From: Acidobacteriota bacterium
GTDB taxonomy: Bacteria; Acidobacteriota; Vicinamibacteria; Vicinamibacterales; JACQTH01
Direction: 5' to 3'
Assembly (NCBI GenBank): GCA_016178075.1
Contig: JACOUA010000025.1
Coordinates: forward strand, 1 to 33,112
Length of the DNA stretch: 33,112 nt
Shown: positions 1-7,523 of the stretch, piece after piece
Layout: every line of letters begins with the position of its first letter
Numbering within the stretch: position 1 is the stretch's first letter
Position numbers and translations under genes: made by a program
Notes under the pieces: generated by a model
What the model was told of the DNA's origin: nothing
Seen by the model: the letters and a program-made list of their open reading frames with translations, nothing else
Databases searched by the model: none

Positions 1-255
1 GGCACCGAGATCTTCTTCCTGGGCCTCGACGGCATGCTGATGACCGCGCCCGTGACCTCCGGCCCCTCGTTCGACGCGGGGCTGCCGGCGCCGCTCTTTC
101 GCGTACGCGTGCCGGGCGGGCCTGGCGCACCGGCAAAGAGCGACTATGCCGCGACCGCGGACGGGCAGCGGTTCGTCGTCAACATGGTCAACGAAGACTC
201 GGTGACCTCGTCATACGTGGTCGTGCTGAACTGGCCGGCGGCGCTAAGGAAGTAA
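1..255 (+). CDS. C-terminal end of a PD40/TolB-type beta-propeller protein (probably a Ser/Thr kinase fusion), 5' truncated by window
   Basis: The reading frame is open from base 1 and ends at TAA 253-255, so only the last 84 residues are present. The tail contains the pattern 'ATADGQRFVVN' followed by 'VVVLNWPAAL', which I recognise as the usual end of acidobacterial proteins that join a protein kinase domain, or a winged-helix domain, to PD40 (TolB-like) propeller repeats. The kinase part, if any, lies outside the window. A second remnant of the same kind of tail sits at 7412-7523. Family assignment rests on this tail only. Confidence 0.6.
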   Translation, partial: GTEIFFLGLDGMLMTAPVTSGPSFDAGLPAPLFRVRVPGGPGAPAKSDYAATADGQRFVVNMVNEDSVTSSYVVVLNWPAALRK

Positions 256-262
256 GGGCGCG

Positions 263-481
263 CTACTCGAAGATCCTGCGGATCGGACAGGTGAAGCCGG
301 GCAAAACCTCGCCGTCGTCAAGGTTCTCGTCAATTCCGACGCTGATCGGCGCCGACAGCCGGCGGTAGATCGTCACGATCTTCTTGTCAGGATCGACAAC
401 CCACACGAGCTGAACACCGCGAGACAGATAGTCGTCGATCTTTTCCCGGACCTCGGGGCCGCGGACGGTGTCGGGGTTGCT
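263..481 (-). pseudogene. Decayed Uma2-family (DUF820) endonuclease-like gene
   Basis: Reading the minus strand from 481 to the TAG at 263-265 gives 'NPDTVRGPE' joined directly to 'VREKIDDYLSRGVQLVWVVD' and on to 'DDGEVLPGFTCPIRRIFE'. This aligns with the intact Uma2 protein at 7561-8124, which has 'DPDTVRGPD', then about 40 residues missing here, then 'EIETKVDEYLSHGVRLVWAVD' and 'GGDVLPGFRCRVREIFE'. The N-terminal 80 or so residues are also lost and a TAG lies just upstream in frame. The 5' flank of both copies shares the string TAGCATCGTC(A/G)TTGC on the plus strand, so this is a homologous gene that shrank by internal deletions. Not expected to be functional. Confidence 0.8.
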
Positions 482-506
482 CTAGCATCGTCATTGCGAG
501 GCGGAT

Positions 507-531
507 GCCAGCCGAAAACCGTGCGGCTGGC
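507..531 (-). terminator. GC-rich hairpin downstream of the metallo-hydrolase gene
   Basis: GCCAGCCG (507-514) and CGGCTGGC (524-531) form an 8-bp perfect stem with a 9-nt loop, starting 15 bases after the stop of the minus-strand metallo-hydrolase. There is no following T-run, so termination is only a guess. Confidence 0.3.
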
Positions 532-546
532 TGGGTGGGGCGATCG

Positions 547-1443
547 TCACATCTCGAACTCCATCCCTTCACGCGCGAGGTCGGCCGCGCGATCGCGCTC
601 GGTGTTGCGATGGTTGACGTGGATGAACCAGAGGGCCGCGCGCGTGCCCTTCAACCGCTCGCGCGTCGTCGAGATCAGCGGGTGTGGAATCTGGCTCATG
701 TCCCGGGCACCGGCATCCTGCGGCGATCCGAATGTCCCGTCGAGAAGCGCCAGGTCGACACGATCGGCCAGCTCGCGGATGCTACGATCCCACCGGTCCC
801 ATTGATCGATATCGGGAATGAAAAGGGCCTTTCGCCGTGGCCCCTCGATGAGATAGCCGACCGTATCGGTGAACTCCTCGCGGTGCGGCACCGTCATCGC
901 CGTCACGCGCACGCCGCCGGCGAGCACGGTCGGCCGGTCCGGTTCGATCACGTTCAAGACGATATGACGATCCTTGACGAGCAGGCTCCAGGGACCGTTG
1001 GCGGACAAGTAGTCGGCCATGCGGCGCGTCGCATAGACCGGCGCTTCGCGCGCAGCGATCGATTCCTTCCCGAGATACAGCAATCCCGTGTAGTGGCCGA
1101 TGTGGGCGTGGGTCAGGAAGATGCCGTCGGGGACGCGGCCGCCCGTCAGCGCGTGGACCTGCTCGCGAAAGTCCGGCGTCGCGTCGAAGAGATAGGCCGC
1201 GCTTGAATCGCGATTGATCAACCCGATCGACGAGACCTTCTCGGCGGGCCGGTGCCCGGCGCGGACCTCCGAGCACGGCGGCTCGGTGCAGCGAAGATGC
1301 GGCATGCCGCCGTCCTGCGCGACGCCGAGCACAACCAGCTTCCAGCCGGAGGAGGACGTCTGGCCGCTCATTCCAGCGCCCGCGGCGACCAGGCCGGCCC
1401 CGACGAGCAACACCCCACACAGACGCGGCAATGGCCATCTCAT
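547..1443 (-). CDS. Secreted PqqB-like metallo-beta-lactamase-fold hydrolase
   Basis: Starting at ATG 1443 the protein is 298 residues and begins with a signal peptide (basic start, hydrophobic 'LCGVLLVGAGLVAAGAG'). The mature part opens with 'VVLGVAQDGGMPHLRC', typical of PqqB-related metallo-hydrolases, and carries the metal-site motif 'THAHIGH' plus later 'VPHREEFTDTVGYLIEG' and 'FIPDID'. The usual HxHxDH Asp is Gly here. There are no other PQQ biosynthesis genes nearby, so a role in PQQ production is not supported; a periplasmic hydrolase of unknown substrate is the safer reading. An in-frame GTG at 1491 would lengthen it by 16 residues, but that start overlaps the divergent -35 box at 1485-1490, and the signal peptide fits better at 1443. 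The fold is fairly sure, the substrate unknown. Confidence 0.8.
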   Translation of the reverse strand: MRWPLPRLCGVLLVGAGLVAAGAGMSGQTSSSGWKLVVLGVAQDGGMPHLRCTEPPCSEVRAGHRPAEKVSSIGLINRDSSAAYLFDATPDFREQVHALTGGRVPDGIFLTHAHIGHYTGLLYLGKESIAAREAPVYATRRMADYLSANGPWSLLVKDRHIVLNVIEPDRPTVLAGGVRVTAMTVPHREEFTDTVGYLIEGPRRKALFIPDIDQWDRWDRSIRELADRVDLALLDGTFGSPQDAGARDMSQIPHPLISTTRERLKGTRAALWFIHVNHRNTERDRAADLAREGMEFEM

Positions 1444-1484
1444 CAAGAGGGATCGTAGAGCTTTCTGCCCCTCGGATTGTACAT

Positions 1485-1513
1485 TTGACACGCCGTCGCA
1501 GGTTTCCTACACT
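1485..1513 (+). promoter_or_regulatory. Near-consensus sigma-70-type promoter upstream of the siroheme operon
   Basis: TTGACA (1485-1490, perfect -35) is followed by exactly 17 bases and TACACT (1508-1513, 4 of 6 matches to TATAAT). Transcription would start near 1520 and run into the foldable leader and terminator before the siroheme gene at 1750. This is the best-matching promoter in the window. Confidence 0.65.
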
Positions 1514-1519
1514 TGACCG

Positions 1520-1679
1520 ATGCAATCGAGCGCGGCCATGACCCGATGCTGTTGTAGCAGGCCCGGCAGGGCCTCCTTGTCTGCGGTCATGCTGCGCGCC
1601 TCGGCTCATCCCTGAGGCCAACTCCAGCACAGCGAGGCTGACAGGCCCGGAGGCGTTGCTTCCGGGCCTTTTTCGTTTT
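1520..1679 (+). ncRNA. Structured leader RNA or small RNA between promoter and intrinsic terminator
   Basis: The predicted transcript can fold as an outer stem CATGACC (1537-1543) with GGTCATG (1585-1591), extended past an internal loop by GCGC (1530-1533) with GCGC (1594-1597). Enclosed are two hairpins: TGCT/AGCA (1547-1550/1556-1559) and GGCCC/GGGCC (1560-1564/1569-1573). After it come a third hairpin GCCTC/GAGGC (1598-1602/1614-1618) and the terminator stem at 1643-1669. This three-way-junction-plus-terminator layout is what a riboswitch, attenuator leader or stand-alone small RNA looks like. I could not match it to a known class. Its position suggests control of siroheme and sulfite/nitrite reductase synthesis. 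Pairing was done by eye. Confidence 0.45.
1643..1679 (+). terminator. Rho-independent terminator ahead of the siroheme synthase gene
   Basis: AGGCCCGGA (1643-1651) pairs perfectly with TCCGGGCCT (1661-1669) across a 9-nt loop, followed by TTTTTCGTTTT. It lies about 70 bases before the start codon at 1750 and after the promoter at 1485-1513, so it ends a roughly 160-nt transcript unless read-through is allowed. Confidence 0.8.
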
Positions 1680-1749
1680 CAGCCTTGCAGCCGGCGGCGC
1701 ACGCCGTCCGGTCGCGCGCACCATCCGCGCATCAACTGGAGCTCTGGTC

Positions 1750-2382
1750 ATGTCACTCATGCTCCCGGCGCAGGAAGCGGAGCTGCATCCCGCGTTCCTG
1801 AAACTCGCCGGCCGTCAAGTGGTCATCGTCGGCGGCGGACCCGTGGCCGCCGCCAAGCTGAAAGCACTCCGCCCAACGGGCGCACATCTGGTCGTCGTCG
1901 CGCCGTCGATCGGGCCGGAGATTGAGCAAGCGGCGGCGAAGAAAGGCGGAGCAACCCCGAATCCCGAGCTGCGGTGTCGCCCGTGGCTTCCCGCCGACTT
2001 GGACGAGGCGTGGTTCGTCGTAGCGGCGGCGACGCCGGAGGTCAACCGCGAGGTCACTGCCGCCGCCGAAGAGCGGCGCCTCTTCGTCAATGCCGTCGAT
2101 GATCCAGTCAATGCGACCGCCTACGCGGGCGGTGTGCTGCGACGGTCCGGCGTGACGATTGCGGTGTCAACCGGTGGACATGCGCCGGCGCTGGCGGGAC
2201 TCCTGCGCGAAGGGCTCGAGATACTGCTCCCCGACGATCTCGATCGCTGGATGGACGAAGCGCGACGACAGCGTCGTTTGTGGAAGACCGGGGATGTGGC
2301 GATGCCTGCGCGCCGGCCGCTGCTCCTCAGCGCGCTGAATGCGCTGTATGGTCCCGGCGCCAGTCAGGAGACGCGACCATGA
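1750..2382 (+). CDS. cysG: Precorrin-2 dehydrogenase / sirohydrochlorin ferrochelatase (Met8/CysG N-terminal type)
   Basis: This 210-residue protein has the NAD-binding Rossmann start 'VVIVGGGPVAAAKLKAL' near residues 24-40, then 'FVVAAATPEVNREV' and 'NAVDDPVNATAYAGGVLRRSGVTIAVSTGGHAPALA', all typical of Met8/CysG-N proteins. These oxidise precorrin-2 to sirohydrochlorin and insert iron to give siroheme. The methyltransferase half found in fused CysG proteins is a separate gene here, overlapping by 4 bases (ATGA at 2379-2382), and the siroheme enzyme follows. The start is supported by GGAG (1738-1741) eight bases before ATG. The symbol cysG refers to the N-terminal activity only. Expression may depend on read-through of the terminator at 1643-1679. 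Confidence 0.9.
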   Translation: MSLMLPAQEAELHPAFLKLAGRQVVIVGGGPVAAAKLKALRPTGAHLVVVAPSIGPEIEQAAAKKGGATPNPELRCRPWLPADLDEAWFVVAAATPEVNREVTAAAEERRLFVNAVDDPVNATAYAGGVLRRSGVTIAVSTGGHAPALAGLLREGLEILLPDDLDRWMDEARRQRRLWKTGDVAMPARRPLLLSALNALYGPGASQETRP

Positions 2383-3257
2383 GCGCTCCTGTCGTCTCGA
2401 TCGTCGGCGCGGGCCCCGGCGATCCGGGCCTGCTGACGCGCAAGGCCCTCCTGCGACTCCGCTTCGCGGATCTGGTGCTGTATGACGCGCTCGTGAACCC
2501 GAAGATCCTGCGCTACGCCCGCAAGGCTCAGCGCTTCTTCGTCGGCAAGCGCGCCGGCCGGCGTGCGATGCGGCAGGAGACGATCAATCGGCTCATGATC
2601 GATGCCGCCCGAAGAGGCAAGCGCGTCGTGCGGCTCAAGGGCGGCGATCCGTTCGTCCTCGGCCGCGGCGGCGAGGAAGCGCTCGCGCTCCGGGCCGCCG
2701 GCTTGCGGTTCGACATCGTCCCAGGGGTGAGCTCCGCTACGGCGGCGGCGGCGCTCTCGGGCATCCCGGTCACGCATCGCGGCCTCGCCTCCGGGTTCGT
2801 GGTGGTGGCCGGACACGCAGCCGAGGCGTACGAGCCGGTGTTGTGGTCCCTCGCGCCAGGCGCCCTCACGATCGTCGTCTTGATGGGACTCCGGTCGCGG
2901 CGCGCGATCGCCGAGCTGCTGCTCTTGCGCGGCTGGTCGCCGACGACGCCGGCGGCGGTCCTCATCGGGGCGTCGACCGCCCAGTCGGCGCGCTGGATCG
3001 GACCGCTGCGCGATCTCGGCGAGGCCCTCATTCCGGGGTCGGCCGAATCGCCTGCCCTGAGCGAGGTCGAAGGGCCCGGCACGATTGTGATCGGACGTGT
3101 GGTGGGCCTGGCTGCGCTGCTGGGACAACAGGAGAGCGCCGCTGGCGACGGCCTCGCGCACCGGAAGGCTGCGGGGCGAAGCGATGCGGCAAGGCCAAAG
3201 CCGAACGGCGAAGCGCGTGAAGCGCGTGGGGGTGGCCCCACGCGCACTAAGGACTGA
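2379..3257 (+). CDS. cobA: Uroporphyrinogen-III C-methyltransferase (SUMT, CobA type)
   Basis: The 292-residue product starts 'VSIVGAGPGDPGLLT', the SAM-binding glycine motif of tetrapyrrole methylases, and has 'VVRLKGGDPFVLGRGGEE' and 'PGVSSATAAAALSGIPVTHR', diagnostic of SUMT. It methylates uroporphyrinogen III twice to precorrin-2, the substrate of the preceding gene. ATG 2379 overlaps the previous stop and has AGGAG eight bases upstream. A dispersed 21-bp repeat inserted in frame at 3054-3074 encodes 'ALSEVEG' near residue 230, in a stretch where homologues usually have a plain loop. The last 45 residues are a basic, Gly/Ala-rich extension beyond the normal domain end; their function is unknown. 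Confidence 0.92.
   Translation: MSAPVVSIVGAGPGDPGLLTRKALLRLRFADLVLYDALVNPKILRYARKAQRFFVGKRAGRRAMRQETINRLMIDAARRGKRVVRLKGGDPFVLGRGGEEALALRAAGLRFDIVPGVSSATAAAALSGIPVTHRGLASGFVVVAGHAAEAYEPVLWSLAPGALTIVVLMGLRSRRAIAELLLLRGWSPTTPAAVLIGASTAQSARWIGPLRDLGEALIPGSAESPALSEVEGPGTIVIGRVVGLAALLGQQESAAGDGLAHRKAAGRSDAARPKPNGEAREARGGGPTRTKD
3054..3074. repeat. Copy 1 of a dispersed 21-bp repeat, inside cobA
   Basis: The reverse complement of these 21 bases starts CCCTTCGAC and ends GCTCAGGGC. The same 21-bp element, with three mismatches, lies at 10352-10372 inside the APC permease gene. This kind of element (CCTTCGAC...GCTCAGG) is known to me as a scattered short repeat in environmental bacterial genomes. 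Confidence 0.7.
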
Positions 3258-3268
3258 AGGAGCACCCG

Positions 3269-5107
3269 ATGGCAGCCATTGACGATCCTCGAACCCTGGG
3301 CCGCACCAGGCTTTCGTTCGCGGTCGAGGCGGAGATCGACGAGTTCGTCGCGACGCTCGAGCGATTCGAGCGCGGGGAGATCTCGCCGGACGAGTGGCGC
3401 GTCTTCCGTCTCGTGCGCGGCACCTACGGCCAGCGCCAGCCGGACGTGCAGATGCTGCGTGTCAAGATCCCACAGGGGATCCTGACGGCACCGCAGCTTC
3501 AGGCCCTTGCGGACGTTGCCGAGCGCTGGTCGCGCGGCTTCGGCCACATCACGACGCGTCAGAACCTGCAGTTCCACTTCGTCCAGCTCCCCGACGTCGA
3601 GCTGGCGATGCGCCGGCTGGCCGAGGTCGGCCTGACGACGCGCGAAGCGTGTGGCAATTCGGTGCGCAACATCACGGCGTGCCCGTACGCCGGTGTGGCG
3701 CACGACGAGGTGTTCGACGTCACGCCGTACGCCGAGGCGTTGACCCGCTATCTCCTTCGCCATCCGCTCAGCTCGTCGTTGCCGCGCAAGTTCAAGATCG
3801 CGTTCGAAGGCTGCCCGCACGATCACGCCGCAACGGCGATCAACGACATCGGATGGCGGGCGCGGATCCGTCAGGTCGGCGAGACGACCGTGCGGGGATT
3901 CAAGGTCACGGTCGGCGGCGGAACGTCGATTCTGACTCGGTCGGGCGAGGTGCTGTACCACTTCCTCCCCGCCGGCGACATCCTCGACGTGGCCGAAGCC
4001 ATCATCCAGGTCTTCCACCGGCTCGGCGATCGCCAGCACAAACAGCGCAACAGGATGAAGTTCCTGATTCGCGAGCTGGGCTGGGAGCGGTGGCGTGAAG
4101 AATACGAGCGCGCGCTCATCGACGTGCGCGCTGGCGGCGGCGCTTCCTTGCCGTTCGACCCCGATCGGGCACCGGTCGAAGAGCCGCCAGACTGGTGGCA
4201 CCCACAGCCGCCGTCCCCCGCCGACGTCGCCGCGTTCGTCTCGACCGCGACGCTTCGCGGACCCGGCATCACCCCCGATATCACCCCAGGTCTGCCGACC
4301 GATGCCTCCGTCGCCGCGTGGCGGCGAACCAATGTGCGCCCACAGAAGCAGGCAGGCTATTCGACAGTCACGGCGACGGTGCCGCTCGGCGATCTCGCGG
4401 GCACGCAGATTCGCGTGCTCTCGGAGCTGGCGTCGACCTTCGGTGACGGGTCCGTGCGGGTCACGCCGGAACAGGATCTGTTGTTCCGCTGGGTTCCCAC
4501 GTTGCGGGTGCGCGATCTCTACGCGCGGCTCGCGAGCGCGGGGCTCGGCCTCGCGCATGCAAGTACGATCGCCGACGTCACGAGCTGTCCGGGCGCGGAA
4601 TCCTGCCGCATCGCGGTCACGCAGTCGCGCGGGCTGGGCCGCACGCTGGAGTCGCATCTTCGATCGCGACCCGATCTCATCGCGACCGCCTCCGATCTGA
4701 ACATCAAGATCAGCGGCTGCCCCAACGGCTGCGGCCATCATCACATCGCGGGCATCGGCTTTCAGGGCAGCGTGCGGAAGGTCGGCAATCGCGCGGTGCC
4801 GCAGTATTTCGTTACGGTCGGAGGCGGCCTGAACGGCAACGCGGCGTTCGGGCGGCTCGTCGCCAAAATCCCGGCGCGGCGCATCGTCGAGGCCCTCGAG
4901 CGCTTGTTGACCTTCTATCGCATCGCCCGCGCGCCGGAGGAAACCGCGACCGCGTTCTTCACGCGAATCGACGTGGCCGAGCTCAAGACGGCGCTGACCG
5001 ATCTGGCCGCGATCACGCCGGAGGACGCGATGCCGGAGGACTTCATCGATCTCGGGGAGAACGCGGAGTATCGGCCGGAGGTGCTCGACGGCGAGTGCAG
5101 CGCGTGA
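3269..5107 (+). CDS. Siroheme/[4Fe-4S] nitrite or sulfite reductase (ferredoxin-dependent type)
   Basis: A 612-residue, full-length reductase of the NirA/Sir family with the expected two-fold internal repeat: a ferredoxin-like half-domain near residues 60-125 ('RVKIPQGILTAPQLQALADV', 'ITTRQNLQFHFV'), a first siroheme-contact domain ('TACPYAG', 'FEGCPHDH'), then the second half. The cluster/siroheme cysteines are C440 and C446 ('CPGAESC') and C484 and C488 ('CPNGC'), all present. It catalyses six-electron reduction of sulfite to sulfide or nitrite to ammonia; the sequence alone does not let me decide which. The start has GGAG eight bases upstream and lies 11 bases after cobA, so the three genes form an operon making the cofactor and the enzyme together. 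Confidence 0.93.
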   Translation: MAAIDDPRTLGRTRLSFAVEAEIDEFVATLERFERGEISPDEWRVFRLVRGTYGQRQPDVQMLRVKIPQGILTAPQLQALADVAERWSRGFGHITTRQNLQFHFVQLPDVELAMRRLAEVGLTTREACGNSVRNITACPYAGVAHDEVFDVTPYAEALTRYLLRHPLSSSLPRKFKIAFEGCPHDHAATAINDIGWRARIRQVGETTVRGFKVTVGGGTSILTRSGEVLYHFLPAGDILDVAEAIIQVFHRLGDRQHKQRNRMKFLIRELGWERWREEYERALIDVRAGGGASLPFDPDRAPVEEPPDWWHPQPPSPADVAAFVSTATLRGPGITPDITPGLPTDASVAAWRRTNVRPQKQAGYSTVTATVPLGDLAGTQIRVLSELASTFGDGSVRVTPEQDLLFRWVPTLRVRDLYARLASAGLGLAHASTIADVTSCPGAESCRIAVTQSRGLGRTLESHLRSRPDLIATASDLNIKISGCPNGCGHHHIAGIGFQGSVRKVGNRAVPQYFVTVGGGLNGNAAFGRLVAKIPARRIVEALERLLTFYRIARAPEETATAFFTRIDVAELKTALTDLAAITPEDAMPEDFIDLGENAEYRPEVLDGECSA

Positions 5108-5113
5108 GGGTGA

Positions 5114-5434
5114 TTACTTGACCGCGCCGATGAACCGCAGCATGAACCCGAGGATGCTGGCGATTGCCACGACCTGCCCAATCCAGAAGAGGAACGACCA
5201 CTTGATGAGCTCGGCGCGAGTCTGAGCGATCTCCCCTCGGACCGAGCCAAAGCCCTGCGCCATTTCCACGCGAAACTTCGCGAACTCCTCGGCCATTCTT
5301 CGCTCGAACGACTCTCTCGTCAGCATCGGTTCGGACCATTCGTCGCCGGCCTTGTCCAGCAACTCCAGCAAGGCATGCGTGCCTTCCGGACCAAGCCGGT
5401 CTCGCAAAGAGGTCGGGACCAGGTTCGCCTGCAT
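5114..5434 (-). CDS. Small membrane-anchored coiled-coil protein (DUF1640/CCDC90-like)
   Basis: 106 residues from ATG 5434, chosen because GGGGAG lies nine bases upstream. The first half is polar ('RDRLGPEGTHALLELLDKAG'); the middle is an amphipathic, likely coiled-coil stretch ('FERRMAEEFAKFRVEMAQGF' onward); the end is one transmembrane helix (about residues 80-102, 'FLFWIGQVVAIASILGFML'). This resembles small bacterial proteins annotated DUF1640 or coiled-coil membrane proteins. The stop codon lies 7 bases from the convergent reductase gene with no obvious terminator between. Function unknown. Confidence 0.7.
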   Translation of the reverse strand: MQANLVPTSLRDRLGPEGTHALLELLDKAGDEWSEPMLTRESFERRMAEEFAKFRVEMAQGFGSVRGEIAQTRAELIKWSFLFWIGQVVAIASILGFMLRFIGAVK

Positions 5435-5483
5435 AGGCAGATCTCCCCTTCTCGACCTCGACGACGACGATGGCATCGTCCAC

Positions 5484-5509
5484 TGACACGTGTCAAGCGG
5501 GTGTAAGAT
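5484..5509 (+). promoter_or_regulatory. 12-bp perfect palindrome and -10-like box in a divergent promoter region
   Basis: TGACACGTGTCA at 5484-5495 is a perfect palindrome, followed nine bases later by TAAGAT (5504-5509), a reasonable -10 box for the amidohydrolase at 5532. The palindrome covers the expected -35 region and lies midway between two divergent start codons (5434 minus, 5532 plus), as an operator would. No clear -35 is visible, which would fit an activator-dependent promoter. Confidence 0.4.
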
Positions 5510-5531
5510 ATTGGCTCTCAGGAGGTTCTCC

Positions 5532-7199
5532 ATGACTCGCCGGTCCGCGTTTCTCGCTTTGACGATTGCCGCTGTCCTCGTGACGACGCTCGGCTTCGGC
5601 TCGTCCCAGCTGATCGCCCAGCAGCCGTCGCCCCCGCCAGCCTCGGCTCTCGAGGGGAGCCTCGCGCCCGCCCCGAGTCGTGGGGCGAGCGAAGGCCTCG
5701 GACCCTTCAAGACCCTGGTGATCCGCGGAGCGATCCTGATCGACGGCACGGGCGCGCCGCCGCAAGGCCCCGTCGACATCGTCGTCGAGAACAACCGCAT
5801 TGCCGACATCCGCAGCGCCGGCACGCCGGGGCTGGCGTTGCGACCCAATCGCCAACCGGCGAAGCCGGACTATGAGATCGACGCGACAGGCATGTACGTG
5901 ATGCCGGGCTTCGTCGACCTCCACGTGCACGCCGGCGGCGCCCCGAAGAACGCCGAAGCGGAGTACGCCTACAAGCTGTGGCTGGGGCACGGCGTGACGA
6001 CGGTTCGGGGCGTCTCGCTGACGTCGAACGAGCTCAGCGTGAAGGAGAAAGAGCGCAGCGCCCGCAACGAGATCGTGGCGCCTCGCATCTTCAACTATCA
6101 GCGGCCTGGCAGCGGCTGGAAGGGCGGGCAGATCAATACGCCGGAAGCGGCCCGCGACTGGGTGCGCTGGGCCGCGCAGAACGGCGTCGACGGCCTGAAG
6201 CTCGGGTCGCAGCGGCCCGAGATCATGGCGGCGCTCTTGGACGAGGCCAAGAAGCACGGGCTCGGATCGACCGCGCACCTTGGACAAACCGGCGTCGCGC
6301 AGATGAACGCCATCAAAGCGGCGCGGCTCGGCCTCGGCACCGTCACCCATTTCTATGGTCACTTCGAATCGCTGCTGAAGGACTACGTCGTCCAGCCGTA
6401 TCCAGTCAACCAGATCAATGACGACGAGTACATGCGGTTCGGTCAGGTGGCGCGGCTGTGGGACAAGATCCATCCGCCGGGAAGCCCCGAGTGGAAGGCG
6501 TACCTCCAGGAGCATCTCAAACTCGGAACGACGTTCGATCCGACCCTCACGATTTACTCGGCCGGGCGCGATGTGATGCGATTCAAGAACGCCGATTGGC
6601 ACGACAAGTACACGCTCCCGTCTCTCTTCGCATTCTATGAACCCAGCCGATCGAATCACGGCGCGTACTGGTACGACTGGACGACCGAGGACGAAGTCGA
6701 GTGGCGCAACTTCTATCAGGTGTGGTTCAAGCTCGTGAACGACTACAAGAAGATGGGCGGCCGCGTGACGACCGGATCCGATTCAGGATTCATCTACCAG
6801 ACGTACGGGTTCGGCTACATCAACGAGTTCGAGCTGCTGCAGGAAGCCGGTTTCCATCCCCTCGAGGTCGTGCAGTCAGCGACGATGAACGGCGCCCTGA
6901 CGCTGCACGAGCCGAAGGGCAAGCCGATCGAGTTCGGCGTCGTGCGCGAGGGGCTGCTCGCCGACATGGTCATCGTGGATCAGAATCCGCTGCAGAACTT
7001 CAAGATCCTGTACGCCACGGGCGCCGTCAGGTTGAACGATCGAACCGGCCGGGCCGAACGCGTCGGCGGGATCAAGTGGACGATCAAGGACGGGATCGCG
7101 TACGACGCGAAGAAGCTGCTGGCGGACGTCGCACAGATGGTGGACAAGCAGAAGCGCGAGCGCGCGACGCGGAAGACGACGACCACGAGCGGACAGTAG
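5532..7199 (+). CDS. Secreted metal-dependent amidohydrolase (imidazolonepropionase-like)
   Basis: 555 residues from ATG 5532, which has AGGAGG six bases upstream; a GTG at 5490 would lie upstream of the signal peptide and inside the promoter region. A signal peptide ('RRSAFLALTIAAVLVTTLGF') is followed by a Pro/Ala linker and an amidohydrolase barrel. Metal-site residues are visible: H131 and H133 ('DLHVHAGG'), a Lys in 'GVDGLKLGS', H249 ('TAHLGQ'), H273 ('VTHFYGH') and D417 ('GSDSG'). The C-terminal 'REGLLADMVIVDQNPLQNFK' is the usual small beta domain. Exported relatives hydrolyse cyclic amides or dipeptides; the substrate here is unknown. A second, shorter relative is at 25633-26874. Confidence 0.88.
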   Translation: MTRRSAFLALTIAAVLVTTLGFGSSQLIAQQPSPPPASALEGSLAPAPSRGASEGLGPFKTLVIRGAILIDGTGAPPQGPVDIVVENNRIADIRSAGTPGLALRPNRQPAKPDYEIDATGMYVMPGFVDLHVHAGGAPKNAEAEYAYKLWLGHGVTTVRGVSLTSNELSVKEKERSARNEIVAPRIFNYQRPGSGWKGGQINTPEAARDWVRWAAQNGVDGLKLGSQRPEIMAALLDEAKKHGLGSTAHLGQTGVAQMNAIKAARLGLGTVTHFYGHFESLLKDYVVQPYPVNQINDDEYMRFGQVARLWDKIHPPGSPEWKAYLQEHLKLGTTFDPTLTIYSAGRDVMRFKNADWHDKYTLPSLFAFYEPSRSNHGAYWYDWTTEDEVEWRNFYQVWFKLVNDYKKMGGRVTTGSDSGFIYQTYGFGYINEFELLQEAGFHPLEVVQSATMNGALTLHEPKGKPIEFGVVREGLLADMVIVDQNPLQNFKILYATGAVRLNDRTGRAERVGGIKWTIKDGIAYDAKKLLADVAQMVDKQKRERATRKTTTTSGQ

Positions 7200-7202
7200 C
7201 GC

Positions 7203-7240
7203 GGTCGGCTTCGGGCTCCAGGCTTCAGACTTCCGGCCTT
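7203..7240. repeat. Degenerate short-period intergenic repeat (GGCTTCGGGCT-like)
   Basis: Units such as CGGCTTCGGGCTCCAGGCTTCAGACTTCCGG follow the amidohydrolase stop directly. A related array, TAGGCTTCGGGCTTGAGGCTTCGAGCTTCAGG, lies at 7521-7552, so the two bracket the pseudogene remnant between them. Between this array and 7411 I see nothing coding. Confidence 0.55.
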
Positions 7241-7411
7241 GTTCCGCAGCGGCACGCGGCCAAGAGCCCGGAGCCTGGCGAGTGAATCTCGTACGGCCGC
7301 AGGCGTGTGCCGGCCTGCAGCATGAAGGTCGTCCCTATCGCTCTTGAAGCGGGAATCGTCGGAAGCGTGGATTATAGCCCAGGGCGTGAGGCTGGCTGAT
7401 ACCGGCTCCGG

Positions 7412-7523
7412 GCTTCCGGACGGGAAGCGATTCCTGATGATCAAACAGCAGCGGTCGACCGGCGGCGCCCAGTTCGTCGTCATCGAAAACTGGTTCGACG
7501 AGCTCAAGGCGCGGGTGAGATAG
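7412..7523 (+). pseudogene. Remnant of the C-terminus of a PD40/kinase-type protein
   Basis: The frame ending at TAG 7521-7523 reads 'LPDGKRFLMIKQQ' then 'AQFVVIENWFDELKARVR'. This is the characteristic end of acidobacterial PD40-propeller/kinase proteins ('DGQRFLMIK...VVQNWFEELK'). No start, kinase or propeller part remains: upstream sequence in this frame loses similarity near 7410. It is a leftover of a gene otherwise deleted, and of the same family as the partial gene at 1-255. Confidence 0.65.

Noticed and set aside
1537-1618. Resemblance of the leader (GGTCATG, CCCGGCAGGG) to SAM-I/SAM-IV riboswitches
   Set aside because: The invariant core (GGCAACC and the paired pseudoknot segments) is not present in order; only the GC-rich bits look alike.
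2528-4744. Long minus-strand open frame (738 codons) opposite cobA and the siroheme reductase
   Set aside because: Same antisense artefact; the plus strand encodes well-known enzymes throughout.
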